DNA of 64,000 bases, from positions 3,968,001 to 4,032,000 of the forward strand of contig JBAGRP010000001.1 in assembly GCA_036924855.1 (NCBI GenBank), given 5' to 3'. Below, in pieces: positions 25,185 through 33,247 of this stretch (the stretch's first letter is position 1; every line of letters starts with the position of its first letter). The stretch is from Nitrobacteraceae bacterium AZCC 2146 (lineage in GTDB: Bacteria > Pseudomonadota > Alphaproteobacteria > Rhizobiales > Xanthobacteraceae). The notes under the pieces are model-generated. The model saw nothing but the letters and a program-made list of their open reading frames with translations, was not told where the DNA came from and searched no databases. Both the position numbers and the translations under genes were made by a program.

Positions 25185-25304
25185 ACGCGGCGATGACCGC
25201 GTTCGTGCACGTGCTAAACAGCGCACCGTCGAGGTGGCATCGCGCTGCATTTGACGCGACGGCACGGTTCAGATGCCTCGCGCAAAAATCAAAGGGAGAT
25301 TGGC

Positions 25305-26357
25305 ATGACTGCCAGCATGGAAGCCTCAGGCGCCCTGTTCGGTCGCACATCGAAAATACCGGCCGCCGCATTTCGCGTCGCGCTTGGCTCCGCAGGCGTG
25401 GTCGCCTGCCTGATCGGATACGTAGCATCGGCTGCAATGTCTGCCAGACCGGCCCATGCCGAATACCCCGAAAAACTCGTCAAGATCGTCGTTCCGTTTG
25501 CGGCCGGCGGGGGAACGGACATCGTGTCACGAACCCTTGCGCAAGCCATCTCTCTGGACCTCAAGAAATCGGTGATCATCGAGAACAGGCCCGGAGCGGG
25601 CACGATCCTCGGCACCCAGGCTGTGGCGACAAGTGATCCGGACGGTTACACGCTGTTGATGGCGACGTTCGCGCACGCGGTCAATCCGAGCCTCAGCGCA
25701 AAGCTCCCGTTCGATCCGCACAAGGACTTTGCCGCAGTCTCGCTGATCGCGCGATCGTTCAATGTCGTCGTCGTCAATCCATCGTCGAACATCAAATCGA
25801 TTGCCGATCTGATCGCCGAAGCCAAGAAGAATCCCGACAAGATGAACTACGGGACTTTCGGTGTCGGCACGTCGGCTCATCTGGCCGGTGAGCTCTTCAA
25901 TGCGATGGCAAACGTGAAGTTGACCACCGTTTCCTACAAGGGAGCGGCGCCCGCGATCAGTGATCTCCTGGGCGGTCAAATCCAGGTCATCTTCACGACG
26001 GTGGCGAGCGCGGCTTCGCTGGTCGAGTCTGGCCAGCTTCGCGCATTGGCCGTGACGTCGTCAGAGCGTTCGCCCGCCTACCCAGACCTGCCGACTGTGG
26101 CGGAGGCAGGCGTCCCCGGATACGCGGCTGAATCCTGGTATGGCCTCTATGCACCAGCGAAGACCCCAGCTCCGATCATCGATCGCCTGAACAAGGCCGT
26201 GAAAAAAGCGGTGAGCTCGGGAGCGTTCAAGCGCCTCGAGACCAACGAAGGTCTCATCATGGAGGCGAGTTCTCCGGCCGAACTCGATCGCTATGTCCAG
26301 CGCGAAGAAGAACGTTGGAGCAAGCTGATCAAGGACGCCAACATCAAGGCGGAATAG
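25305..26357 (+). CDS. TctC-type periplasmic substrate-binding protein (TTT family)
   Basis: This 350-aa protein belongs to the Bug/TctC extracytoplasmic solute receptors. It has a long signal region (LGSAGVVACLIGYVASAAMS, cleavage near AHAEYP). The mature protein opens KLVKIVVPFAAGGGTDIVSR, the family's ligand-loop motif, followed by IENRPGAGTILGTQAVATSD and later DLPTVAEAGVPGY. ATG 25305 lies behind AAAGGGAGA. These receptors bind carboxylic acids; the TctA/TctB membrane genes are not adjacent, which is normal for Bug proteins. It heads the cluster with the hydratase and CoA ligase and is the likely uptake sensor for their substrate. Confidence 0.92.
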   Translation: MTASMEASGALFGRTSKIPAAAFRVALGSAGVVACLIGYVASAAMSARPAHAEYPEKLVKIVVPFAAGGGTDIVSRTLAQAISLDLKKSVIIENRPGAGTILGTQAVATSDPDGYTLLMATFAHAVNPSLSAKLPFDPHKDFAAVSLIARSFNVVVVNPSSNIKSIADLIAEAKKNPDKMNYGTFGVGTSAHLAGELFNAMANVKLTTVSYKGAAPAISDLLGGQIQVIFTTVASAASLVESGQLRALAVTSSERSPAYPDLPTVAEAGVPGYAAESWYGLYAPAKTPAPIIDRLNKAVKKAVSSGAFKRLETNEGLIMEASSPAELDRYVQREEERWSKLIKDANIKAE

Positions 26358-26412
26358 CTCGGCGCTCCATGCGCATCCGCCCCAACCTCACACGTCAAGC
26401 ACAGGCTATTCC

Positions 26413-27204
26413 ATGTCCTACCGGTTGATCGAATTCTCCGTTGAAGCCGGCATTACGACCATCGCTTTCAATCGCCCGGACCGGCGCAATGCCATGAGCG
26501 ACGACATGCGATCGGAGTTCGTCAGCGCACTCGAAACGGTCACCTGCGACAGTGCGATCAAGGCTCTCGTCCTGACGGGCCGCGGCCATTCATTCTGTGC
26601 CGGTGGCGACATCAGCGGCATGAAGCGCCGGCTCGAGGCGCCGCAGGGCGAGGTGGCGTTCAACGGCTGGAGCCGGCAGCAGGGCGTGCATCGCGCGCAG
26701 TCGCTGCTGCTCAACCTGCCGAAGCCGACCATCGCCGCCGTCAATGGCGCCGCAGCGGGTCTCGGCGCCGACGTCGCGCTCGCCTGCGATTTCGTGATGG
26801 GAACGGAGCGCACGAAATTCACGTGGTCCTACATCAAACGCGGCCTGATACCGGACGGCGGCGGACTGTATTTCCTGCCCCGACGCGTCGGACTGTCGAA
26901 AGCGAAAGAGCTGATTTTCACCGGCCGCGTCGTCGAGGCCGACGAGTCGCTCGCGCTTGGCATCATCGATCGCAAGGTCGCCTCTGCCGAACTGCTGTCG
27001 GCCGCGCAGAGCTGGGCGACCGACCTTGCGCAGTATTCTCCGACCGCACTCGCGTTGGGCAAGAAGATCCTGAACGAAACGTTCGAGCATTCGGCGCACG
27101 AGATTTTCGCGCTCGGCAGCCAGGCGCAGGGCATCTGCTACACGAGCACGGAACATCGGGAAGCCGTGCTGGCGTTTCTCGCCCAGTCGTCTTCGAAGGA
27201 GTGA
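26413..27204 (+). CDS. Enoyl-CoA hydratase/isomerase family protein
   Basis: The 263-aa crotonase-fold enzyme shows IAFNRPDRRNAMSDDMRSEF, the oxyanion-hole segment SFCAGGDISGM, and AAVNGAAAGLGADVALACDF. The classical hydratase glutamates are not both present: the first position is in GLGADVAL, and the second is in KFTWSYIKRGLIPDGGG, where an Asp (IPDGGG) is available as in PaaG-type isomerases. It therefore probably acts as a hydratase/isomerase of a different specificity. It lies 55 bp after the TctC gene and 4 bp before the CoA synthetase gene, a clear operon. Confidence 0.88.
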   Translation: MSYRLIEFSVEAGITTIAFNRPDRRNAMSDDMRSEFVSALETVTCDSAIKALVLTGRGHSFCAGGDISGMKRRLEAPQGEVAFNGWSRQQGVHRAQSLLLNLPKPTIAAVNGAAAGLGADVALACDFVMGTERTKFTWSYIKRGLIPDGGGLYFLPRRVGLSKAKELIFTGRVVEADESLALGIIDRKVASAELLSAAQSWATDLAQYSPTALALGKKILNETFEHSAHEIFALGSQAQGICYTSTEHREAVLAFLAQSSSKE

Positions 27205-27208
27205 ACCG

Positions 27209-29296
27209 ATGAATGAGATCAAGCGGCTGATGCAACCGCGCAGTGTCGCCATCATTGGCGCCTCGGCGGATCCCAGCAAGACGTCCGGGCGACCGGTCTC
27301 GTTTCTTCTCAAGCACGGCTTTGCCGGCGAGATCTATCCGGTCAATCCCAAGGCGGACAAGATCGGCGCCCTCACCTGCTACCCCGACATCGCGTCACTG
27401 CCGGCCGTCCCGGACGTCGGCATTGTCCTGCTCGGCGCAGAGCGCGCCCACAGCGCGGTGCGCGAATTGTCCAAGCGCGGCACCGCCGCCGCGATCGTTC
27501 TCGCCAGCGGCTTTACCGAAATCGGTGCCGACGGCGCCGAGCGGCAGAAGCAACTCCTGGAGGCCGCGGGATCGATGCGTATTCTCGGGCCGAATACGAT
27601 CGGCCTGGTGAACCTCACCGACAATATCGTGCTGTCCGCGTCGGGCGCACTCGCGATGGACCACTTCTCCGCCGGATCGATCGGTCTGGTCTCGCAGAGC
27701 GGCGGCATTCTCGGATCCTTGCTGTCGCGCGCAGCGGCGCGCGGTATCGGATTGTCCAAGCTGGTCTCGACCAGTAACGAGGCCGATCTCGAACTCGCCG
27801 ATTTCATCGACTATCTCGCAGATGACGATGCAACCAAGGTCATTGCGCTTTACATCGAGGCGATCCGCAATCCCGCGCGGTTTCGCGAGGCGGCGCTGAA
27901 AGCGCGGCGCGCCGGCAAACCGATCGTCGTCTTCAAGATCGGTCGCTCGGAGGCAGGCGCCAAGGCTGCCATATCGCACACCGGAGCGCTCGCCGGCTCG
28001 GACCGCATGTATGATGCTTTTTTCAGGCAGCTTGGCATCGTTCGCGCGAAGACTTTCGAGGATCTGCTCGATATTCCTGCCGCTCTGTCTGCCGGTCGGC
28101 CCCTCCCCGGCAAACGCGTCGCGATCCTGACCTCGACTGGCGGCGCCGGCACCATCGTGTCCGACTGTCTGGGCATGGCCGGCTTCGAAACGCCCGCGCC
28201 CGACGACACCGCCGCCGCGCAGCTCCGCGCCTTGCAGTCGGGCAACCATGCCTCGCTGGATCGCAACCCGATCGACGTGACATTGGCCGGCCTGCAGCCG
28301 GACCTGCTGCGCGGTGCCATTCGCATCCTGCTGGCCAGCGCCACCTACGATGCCCTGGTCATCATCGCCGGATCGTCCGCGGTGGGCACGCCAGCCTTGA
28401 TGGCCGACGCAATCCGGGACTGCCTGCCGATGAGCGACAAGCCGGTCATCGCCTATGTGAGCCCCTACGCGCCGAATGTCGTGTCGGTCCTGACCCAGCG
28501 TGGTGTTCCCGCCTATACATCCGCAGAGAGCTGCGCCGGTGCGCTGGACGGGCTGCTGCAGGCCGGACACGCCGTGCCACTGCAGCAATCTGGGAGCATC
28601 GGACGCACGATCGACATCAGCGACTTTCCTGCGGGCGCGCTCGATGAAGCACAGGCGAAGACGCTGTTCGCGCGTTTCGGCGTGCCGACCGCGGCAGAGA
28701 CCATCGTCGCCGCGCCTCGGGAAGCGGAAGCCGCGGCACGCGCGCTCGGCGGCCGGGTGGTGCTCAAGATCCTGTCCAGCGTGATCACGCACAAGAGCGA
28801 CGTCGGCGGCGTTGCGGTGAATCTGACGGCTGAGACCATTGGCGCCCGCCTGACGGCCATGGCCGACGAAGTCGAACGCAACACGTCCGAGCGTCCGCAG
28901 CGCTTCCTCGTTCAAGAAATGGTTGCGGGCGGAGTCGAGTTCATCCTCGGCATGCATCGGGATTCCCTGGGTGCGGCGATCCTGCTCGGCATGGGCGGCG
29001 TCACTGCCGAACTCTTCAAGGACACGACGATGCGCCTGCTCCCGCCGGAGGGCGGCCTTACCCGCAGCGAGGCGCTGGCCATGGCCCGCGACCTCGTCAC
29101 ATGGCCGCTGCTGGACGGCTTCCGTGGTCGGCCGAAATGCGACGTCGACGCCTTGGTATCGGCGATCGTCGCCTTCTCGGAGGTGGTGGCGCAGCTCGGC
29201 GAGCGCCTTGTCGAGGCTGAGATCAACCCGGTCTTCGTGCTTCCCGCAGGCCAAGGCGTGCGCGCGGCGGACGGGGTCATCGTTCTCGGCGCGTGA
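27209..29296 (+). CDS. ADP-forming acyl-CoA synthetase (acetate-CoA ligase type)
   Basis: This 695-aa single-chain NDP-forming acyl-CoA synthetase has an N-terminal CoA-binding Rossmann domain (RSVAIIGASADPSKTSGRPV), a ligase domain with IGLVSQSGGILGSLLSRAA and the phosphohistidine segment KAAISHTGALAGSDRMYDA, and a C-terminal ATP-grasp domain (from about residue 480, ARFGVPTAAET ... VVLKILSSVITHKSDVGGV). Length and order match the family. It would activate a carboxylic acid to its CoA thioester for the upstream crotonase-fold enzyme. The substrate is not evident; homologues in such clusters act on pimeloyl, feruloyl or short dicarboxylic acids. Confidence 0.9.
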   Translation: MNEIKRLMQPRSVAIIGASADPSKTSGRPVSFLLKHGFAGEIYPVNPKADKIGALTCYPDIASLPAVPDVGIVLLGAERAHSAVRELSKRGTAAAIVLASGFTEIGADGAERQKQLLEAAGSMRILGPNTIGLVNLTDNIVLSASGALAMDHFSAGSIGLVSQSGGILGSLLSRAAARGIGLSKLVSTSNEADLELADFIDYLADDDATKVIALYIEAIRNPARFREAALKARRAGKPIVVFKIGRSEAGAKAAISHTGALAGSDRMYDAFFRQLGIVRAKTFEDLLDIPAALSAGRPLPGKRVAILTSTGGAGTIVSDCLGMAGFETPAPDDTAAAQLRALQSGNHASLDRNPIDVTLAGLQPDLLRGAIRILLASATYDALVIIAGSSAVGTPALMADAIRDCLPMSDKPVIAYVSPYAPNVVSVLTQRGVPAYTSAESCAGALDGLLQAGHAVPLQQSGSIGRTIDISDFPAGALDEAQAKTLFARFGVPTAAETIVAAPREAEAAARALGGRVVLKILSSVITHKSDVGGVAVNLTAETIGARLTAMADEVERNTSERPQRFLVQEMVAGGVEFILGMHRDSLGAAILLGMGGVTAELFKDTTMRLLPPEGGLTRSEALAMARDLVTWPLLDGFRGRPKCDVDALVSAIVAFSEVVAQLGERLVEAEINPVFVLPAGQGVRAADGVIVLGA

Positions 29297-29439
29297 TCGC
29301 CGGCAGCATCACGCCGCCCACGCAAGCCAAAGACATCAGCGCAAGGCCCGGGACATGCCGGCCTTGCGGTGAACTGTGATCGTCAAAACAAGAAAAATAC
29401 AAGAAGAACGCGAAAAGACGACAATCGAGGGAGAGACGC

Positions 29440-30159
29440 ATGTCATCGACGGGCCATGCCGCAAACGGGAATACCATGGCTGTCAGGCACGTCCTGATCA
29501 TCCTGTTCGGCCTCGCTATGATGGCCGCGATTATCCTTGCCCCGACGCCAGCGGGCCTCTCCCTCGCAGGCCAGCGTGTCATTGCGGTGATGGCCTTCAT
29601 CGTTTTGATGTGGATCACCGAGGCGATCCCCTACAGCGCCAGCGCTGTGTCGCTAATTTTCCTGCTGATCGTGGCCCTCGGATTCTCGCCGCCGACGGGC
29701 TTGACTGGCGACGTCCTGGGCACAGCGAAGGCAGTGCCTCTGGCGCTCAGCGGTTTTTCCAACGGCGGCTGGCTGTTCGTCGCCACCAAGGACATGCTCG
29801 ACCTCGCAAAGCATATCGTCGAGCAGAAGTCGGGCGAGTTCGATCCCGGCAAATTCGAAGACCGATACGAGGCTGCCCTGGTCGAGCTCGTCAACAGCAA
29901 GCGCAACGGCACGTTGGGCAAGGCAAAGGCGACCGCGCGGCCGGGCACGAACGTGGTCGACCTCATGACGGCGCTTCAGCAGAGCCTGAAAGGCGGCGCC
30001 GCAAAGGCGTCGGCAGCGAAAGGCAGGAAGGCGAAGGCGGCCACCGGCCAACGCGAGATGCTGTTGCCGATCAGCGGTAAACGCGCTGCAGTGAAGGAAG
30101 AAACCAAGGCCCCGGCGAAGACAGGCCGGGCATCAAGCAAAACACGAAAGGCCGGATGA
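29440..30159 (+). CDS. In-frame chimera: DASS transporter N-terminus and Ku C-terminus
   Basis: The 239-aa frame joins two unrelated proteins. Residues 1 to about 115 (VRHVLIILFGLAMMAAIILA, VIAVMAFIVLMWITEAIPYS, LALSGFSNGGWLFVA) are the first helices of a DASS/SLC13 anion transporter, normally about 450-500 aa. From about residue 117 (KDMLDLAKHIVEQKSGEFDP then GKFEDRYEAALVELVNSKRN) it is the C-terminal arm of bacterial Ku, the NHEJ end-binding protein, including the NVVDLMTALQQSL LigD-interaction-like segment and the Lys/Ala-rich tail. The junction is near 29787. Start ATG 29440 follows GGGAGAGACGC. The transporter half fits the preceding acid-degradation genes. The product is probably non-functional in both roles. 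Confidence 0.85.
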   Translation: MSSTGHAANGNTMAVRHVLIILFGLAMMAAIILAPTPAGLSLAGQRVIAVMAFIVLMWITEAIPYSASAVSLIFLLIVALGFSPPTGLTGDVLGTAKAVPLALSGFSNGGWLFVATKDMLDLAKHIVEQKSGEFDPGKFEDRYEAALVELVNSKRNGTLGKAKATARPGTNVVDLMTALQQSLKGGAAKASAAKGRKAKAATGQREMLLPISGKRAAVKEETKAPAKTGRASSKTRKAG

Positions 30160-30218
30160 TGCATCGGTCGAGCTGGACGCCTTACGCGCATTTTCGCGAG
30201 CCGGTTCCGGAGGGACCA

Positions 30219-30391
30219 ATGAGAGACGAGGAAACGGTTGCAAGAGCAATCCTCGACATCGTTACCTGCAGCCCGGGGACCGCAATCCAAACAAGACGAT
30301 CGAGGAAATTATAGAAACGCTGGACAGACATGGCGTCATTGCCGCCGCCGAGCGAGTCGAGTCCGGACATGATCTGCGAGTTGTAAAGTGA
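30219..30391 (+). pseudogene. Small hypothetical gene, one-base deletion in a G run
   Basis: ATG 30219 behind GGAGGG encodes MRDEETVARAILDIVTCSPG, but the frame ends early. Adding one G to the GGGG run near 30276 restores a coherent 57-aa protein continuing DRNPNKTIEEIIETLDRHGV and ending VESGHDLRVVK. The C-terminal LDR...V.AAE.V pattern is familiar from small rhizobial proteins. The stop lies 12 bp before the next gene. Confidence 0.6.
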
Positions 30392-30403
30392 AAGGGCGTG
30401 GTT

Positions 30404-30634
30404 GTGCCGAAGTACTTCATTCATTTCCGTATGGGCGATAGAATCGTCGAGACCTTAGACGGTATCGAACTGCCAAATTTGAGCGCTGCAAAAGCGGAAG
30501 CAATTTCATCAGCGCGACAGGTCCTGAAAAATGCCCTCCGCTCGGGCGAGGACCCGCCGGATACTGTGGTGATAGGAGATGACAAAGGAACGGTGTTGCA
30601 CACGCTTCGAACGGCTGATTGGTACCGAAGCTGA
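30404..30634 (+). CDS. DUF6894-family small protein
   Basis: GTG 30404 gives MPKYFIHFRMGDRIVETLDG, the typical MPRYFFH...DG start of the DUF6894 family, followed by LPNLSAAKAEAISSARQVL with the conserved AxxEA helix and strands TVVIGDDKGTVLHTL. Full family length (76 aa). An in-frame GTG at 30398 is possible, but the family start favours 30404; AAAGGG precedes it. A GC hairpin with short repeat character (30653-30678) follows. Function unknown. Confidence 0.75.
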   Translation: MPKYFIHFRMGDRIVETLDGIELPNLSAAKAEAISSARQVLKNALRSGEDPPDTVVIGDDKGTVLHTLRTADWYRS

Positions 30635-31119
30635 TCTGAACGAACGAAAAAAGCCGCGCACCGGAGGGATGACGCGGCATGATGATGAGCGAAGACGACG
30701 CCCTAAACGAGGCCTGACTGCAGCCCTGCGCACGAGCCCTCATTTAGGCGGACTTTTTTTTCGTCTCGGTCCCAAACGATCCAGTTGTCAATAGGATCCG
30801 GGAACACTTCGAATCGGTGAGCCGCTTCTTCCAAGTCGCACCTCTTTTGAGAATGGGGGCTTGGCGGGGACAACGACGAAGAAAATAGGCAACAGTTTGA
30901 CGCGTGATGAACTGTCCACCGTGAATGAGAAGTGAAGAATGCCGAAGCGCTCAACGGCAGCGGGCGATCAATCACACCACTATAAGGATTTGGCGGCAGC
31001 CTGATCGGGCCCAGCGGGCAGGTCGTTCTACGTGGGATGCAACTGAAGCGAGGCGTCTGCGTCACGCTTCGATGGCCTTCAGCCTAACATTAAAAACAGA
31101 GGACGTTCAATGATCCGCA
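30635..31119. other. Gene-free stretch with a hairpin repeat
   Basis: No supported gene. At 30653-30678 GCCGCG ... CGCGGC forms a terminator-like hairpin preceded by an A run, closely similar to 18155-18188 (shared GGATGACGCGGC). The reverse-strand ORF through 30703-31065 lacks family resemblance and is probably a shadow. Confidence 0.45.
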
Positions 31120-31345
31120 TCACCGCGGCAGCTTTGCTGTGGCCGCTTTGCATGTCTCAACAAGGGCCAGCCGCTTGATCTTGCGACGGAACGCAATCTT
31201 GCCGTCAGGAAGACTTCCTTGCCAATATCGATACCGATCGAGGCGAGGGGCGCAATGGTAGTATCCATGGGCTGCTCTTCTCCGGTTGAAGCGCAGCAGT
31301 CTAGGCGACTGCTGCGCGGGGGAAGCAGCCGGTCCATCCCATTAG
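31120..31345 (-). pseudogene. IS110-family element end and transposase fragment
   Basis: On the minus strand ATG 31268 opens MDTTIAPLASIGIDIGKEVF, the first Asp-containing segment of an IS110 transposase. Soon afterwards the frame changes to AFRRKIKRLAL-like sequence with a deletion, and similarity ends by about 31120. The upstream stretch to about 31345 contains TAATGGGATGG-CCGG, the same element-end signature as at 38810 and near 9800. Only the 5' end of an element remains. Confidence 0.65.
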
Positions 31346-31369
31346 CAGAAGAGCGGTTTGAACGCCCAT

Positions 31370-32896
31370 TCAGCGCGCCGTCTCCTGCTCCATCGCGAGT
31401 TCAGCCTGAAGGCTCGCGAGATCCCGATAGATCGAAGCGACCGCGAGCACGCGACCGTTGCTCTTGTATTTCAGCAGGCAATCCCTGGCCGCGATATCGC
31501 CGTTGATGGCAATCTCGTCCCACTTCTCGGCATGACCGACATAATTGATCGGCACGTCATAGTGTTGGCTCCAGAAAAACGGTACCGCCTCGAAGATTTC
31601 GCTCTGTCCCAACATGTTGCGCGCCGCGGTCTGACCCTGGCGTTCCGCAACCACCCAATGCTCGACCCGGATGTTCTCCTGGGAATGCGGATCGGGCCAG
31701 CGCGCGATATCGCCCGCAGCATAGATCCCATGGACGCTGGTTTCGAGGAATGCATTCACGGCAACACCGCGGTCGAGCTTGATGCCGGCCTGGTCGGCCA
31801 GCCCCAGGCGCGGCCGCACTCCGACACCCATGATCACGATGCCACCCTCCAACGCGCCACCGCTCTTAAGCGTCACGCACTTGCCGTCGATCGCGACCAC
31901 GGTATCCTCGAGATGGAAGATGACGCCGTGCTCCTCATGCAACGCGCGCACGAAATCGCCCATTGCCGGCCCGAGTATGCGCTCCATCGGCCGTTGTTCC
32001 GGCGCCACGACATGGACCTCGATACCGCGCGCGCGCAATGCCGCCGCGACCTCGAGTCCGATAAAGCTGGCACCGATCACGATTGCGCGGCCCGCCCCGT
32101 TCACCGCACCAATGATTGCTCTGCAATCCGCAAGCGAGCGAAGCGTGTGGACGTGCTGCTGGTCGGCGCCTGGGATCGGCAGCCGCACCGGCTCAGCACC
32201 CGACGCCAACAGCAGGCGGTCGTAGGCAACGGTGCCGCCACCTGCAAGTATGACATTGCGCGCTTTCGTATCGATCGAGACAACCTCGGTGTTAAGGCGC
32301 ATATCGATGCCGGCATCGACATAGAAATTGTCCGGGCGCAGCGGTAACCAATCCTCCGGCGCGCTGCCGGCAAGATAGTCCTTGGACAGATTTGGGCGGT
32401 CGACCGGCGGTGCGGCATCGTTGCTGAGCATGACGATGCTGCCGCGGAACTCCTGCCGCTGGAGCATCTCAGCCGCGGCAAATCCCGCCGCGCCGCCACC
32501 GACGATTACGATCTTGCCCGGTGCATCGACGGGCCCCCGGCCCCGCGGCTTCGGCTGTTCGCGCCTCTGTCGGACGACAATCCGGTCACCCTCGTGTTCG
32601 ACCTGCCAGACCGCAAGGGGGTTCAGCGCCGGCGCATGCGCAGCTTCCCCGGTGCGCAAATCGAAGCACGCGTGATGCCAGGGGCAGCGGATACTATCGC
32701 CAACCACGAGCCCCTCCGCGAGCGGCCCGTGATAATGGCTGCAGTGCGGGTCGATAGCGAAAATCTCAGCCCCAGAGCGCACCAGCAACACTTCCCGGTC
32801 ACCGATGCGGCCGGACAGGGTTTGACCGGTGAAGTCACTTAACAAGATGCCCTGCGTGAAATCTGGCCCAGCGGGCGAGGCCTGCTCCTCAGCCAT
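31370..32896 (-). CDS. Rieske-FAD oxidoreductase (AIFL-like)
   Basis: The 508-aa protein fuses an N-terminal Rieske [2Fe-2S] domain with a pyridine-nucleotide disulfide reductase. The cluster ligands are visible as CSHYHG and CPWHHACFD (residues about 50-75). The FAD-binding GGGAAGFAAAE lies near residue 133, the NAD(P)H-binding VIGASFIGLEVAAALRARG near 270, and GIYAAGDIARWPD near 400. Length and order match AIF-like/AIFL reductases and ferredoxin reductases of aromatic dioxygenase systems. ATG 32896 with an AGAGAG site is preferred. No oxygenase genes are adjacent, so its partner is unknown; it probably acts in the cytoplasm. Confidence 0.88.
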   Translation of the reverse strand: MAEEQASPAGPDFTQGILLSDFTGQTLSGRIGDREVLLVRSGAEIFAIDPHCSHYHGPLAEGLVVGDSIRCPWHHACFDLRTGEAAHAPALNPLAVWQVEHEGDRIVVRQRREQPKPRGRGPVDAPGKIVIVGGGAAGFAAAEMLQRQEFRGSIVMLSNDAAPPVDRPNLSKDYLAGSAPEDWLPLRPDNFYVDAGIDMRLNTEVVSIDTKARNVILAGGGTVAYDRLLLASGAEPVRLPIPGADQQHVHTLRSLADCRAIIGAVNGAGRAIVIGASFIGLEVAAALRARGIEVHVVAPEQRPMERILGPAMGDFVRALHEEHGVIFHLEDTVVAIDGKCVTLKSGGALEGGIVIMGVGVRPRLGLADQAGIKLDRGVAVNAFLETSVHGIYAAGDIARWPDPHSQENIRVEHWVVAERQGQTAARNMLGQSEIFEAVPFFWSQHYDVPINYVGHAEKWDEIAINGDIAARDCLLKYKSNGRVLAVASIYRDLASLQAELAMEQETAR

Positions 32897-33247
32897 GTCA
32901 CTCTCTCCATCGTGGGGGCTACTGACGAGCCTCATTCTATATCAGGGCGCCATGCCGAGGAATTCCTGAGTCGGGACTCTGTCGCGAAAGCAGCCCAGCA
33001 TGAGGCTGGAGACGAGGTCCGTGCCTGACCGGTCGTTCTCTCATGATTGGTTCAAAAGCGGCAGTCGATCCGCGCCGCACCATCGTCCGCTCCACCTTCA
33101 ACCGCGGACATCGCGCGCCAGAACTGCGAAGTCCGAAAAGTGCCACCTGCGGAACCATGCATTGCAACAAAAACTGGGGGTGGCCTCGTTCTCTCATCAC
33201 GCTGCTCCGCCGCGCCGAGGAGGCTCATCGAGCCACAGCCGACCTGC
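32897..33247. other. Intergenic stretch, nothing recognised
   Basis: About 350 bp between two minus-strand genes. It must contain the promoter of the Rieske reductase and the 3' end region of the cyclase gene. No hairpin with a T tract or recognisable operator was seen. Confidence 0.4.

Noticed and set aside
27395..29254. 619-aa open frame on the minus strand
   Set aside because: It is the exact antisense shadow of the ADP-forming acyl-CoA synthetase gene; high GC keeps the complementary frame open, and its sequence resembles no family.
31358..32347. 329-aa open frame on the plus strand
   Set aside because: Antisense shadow of the Rieske/FAD reductase.
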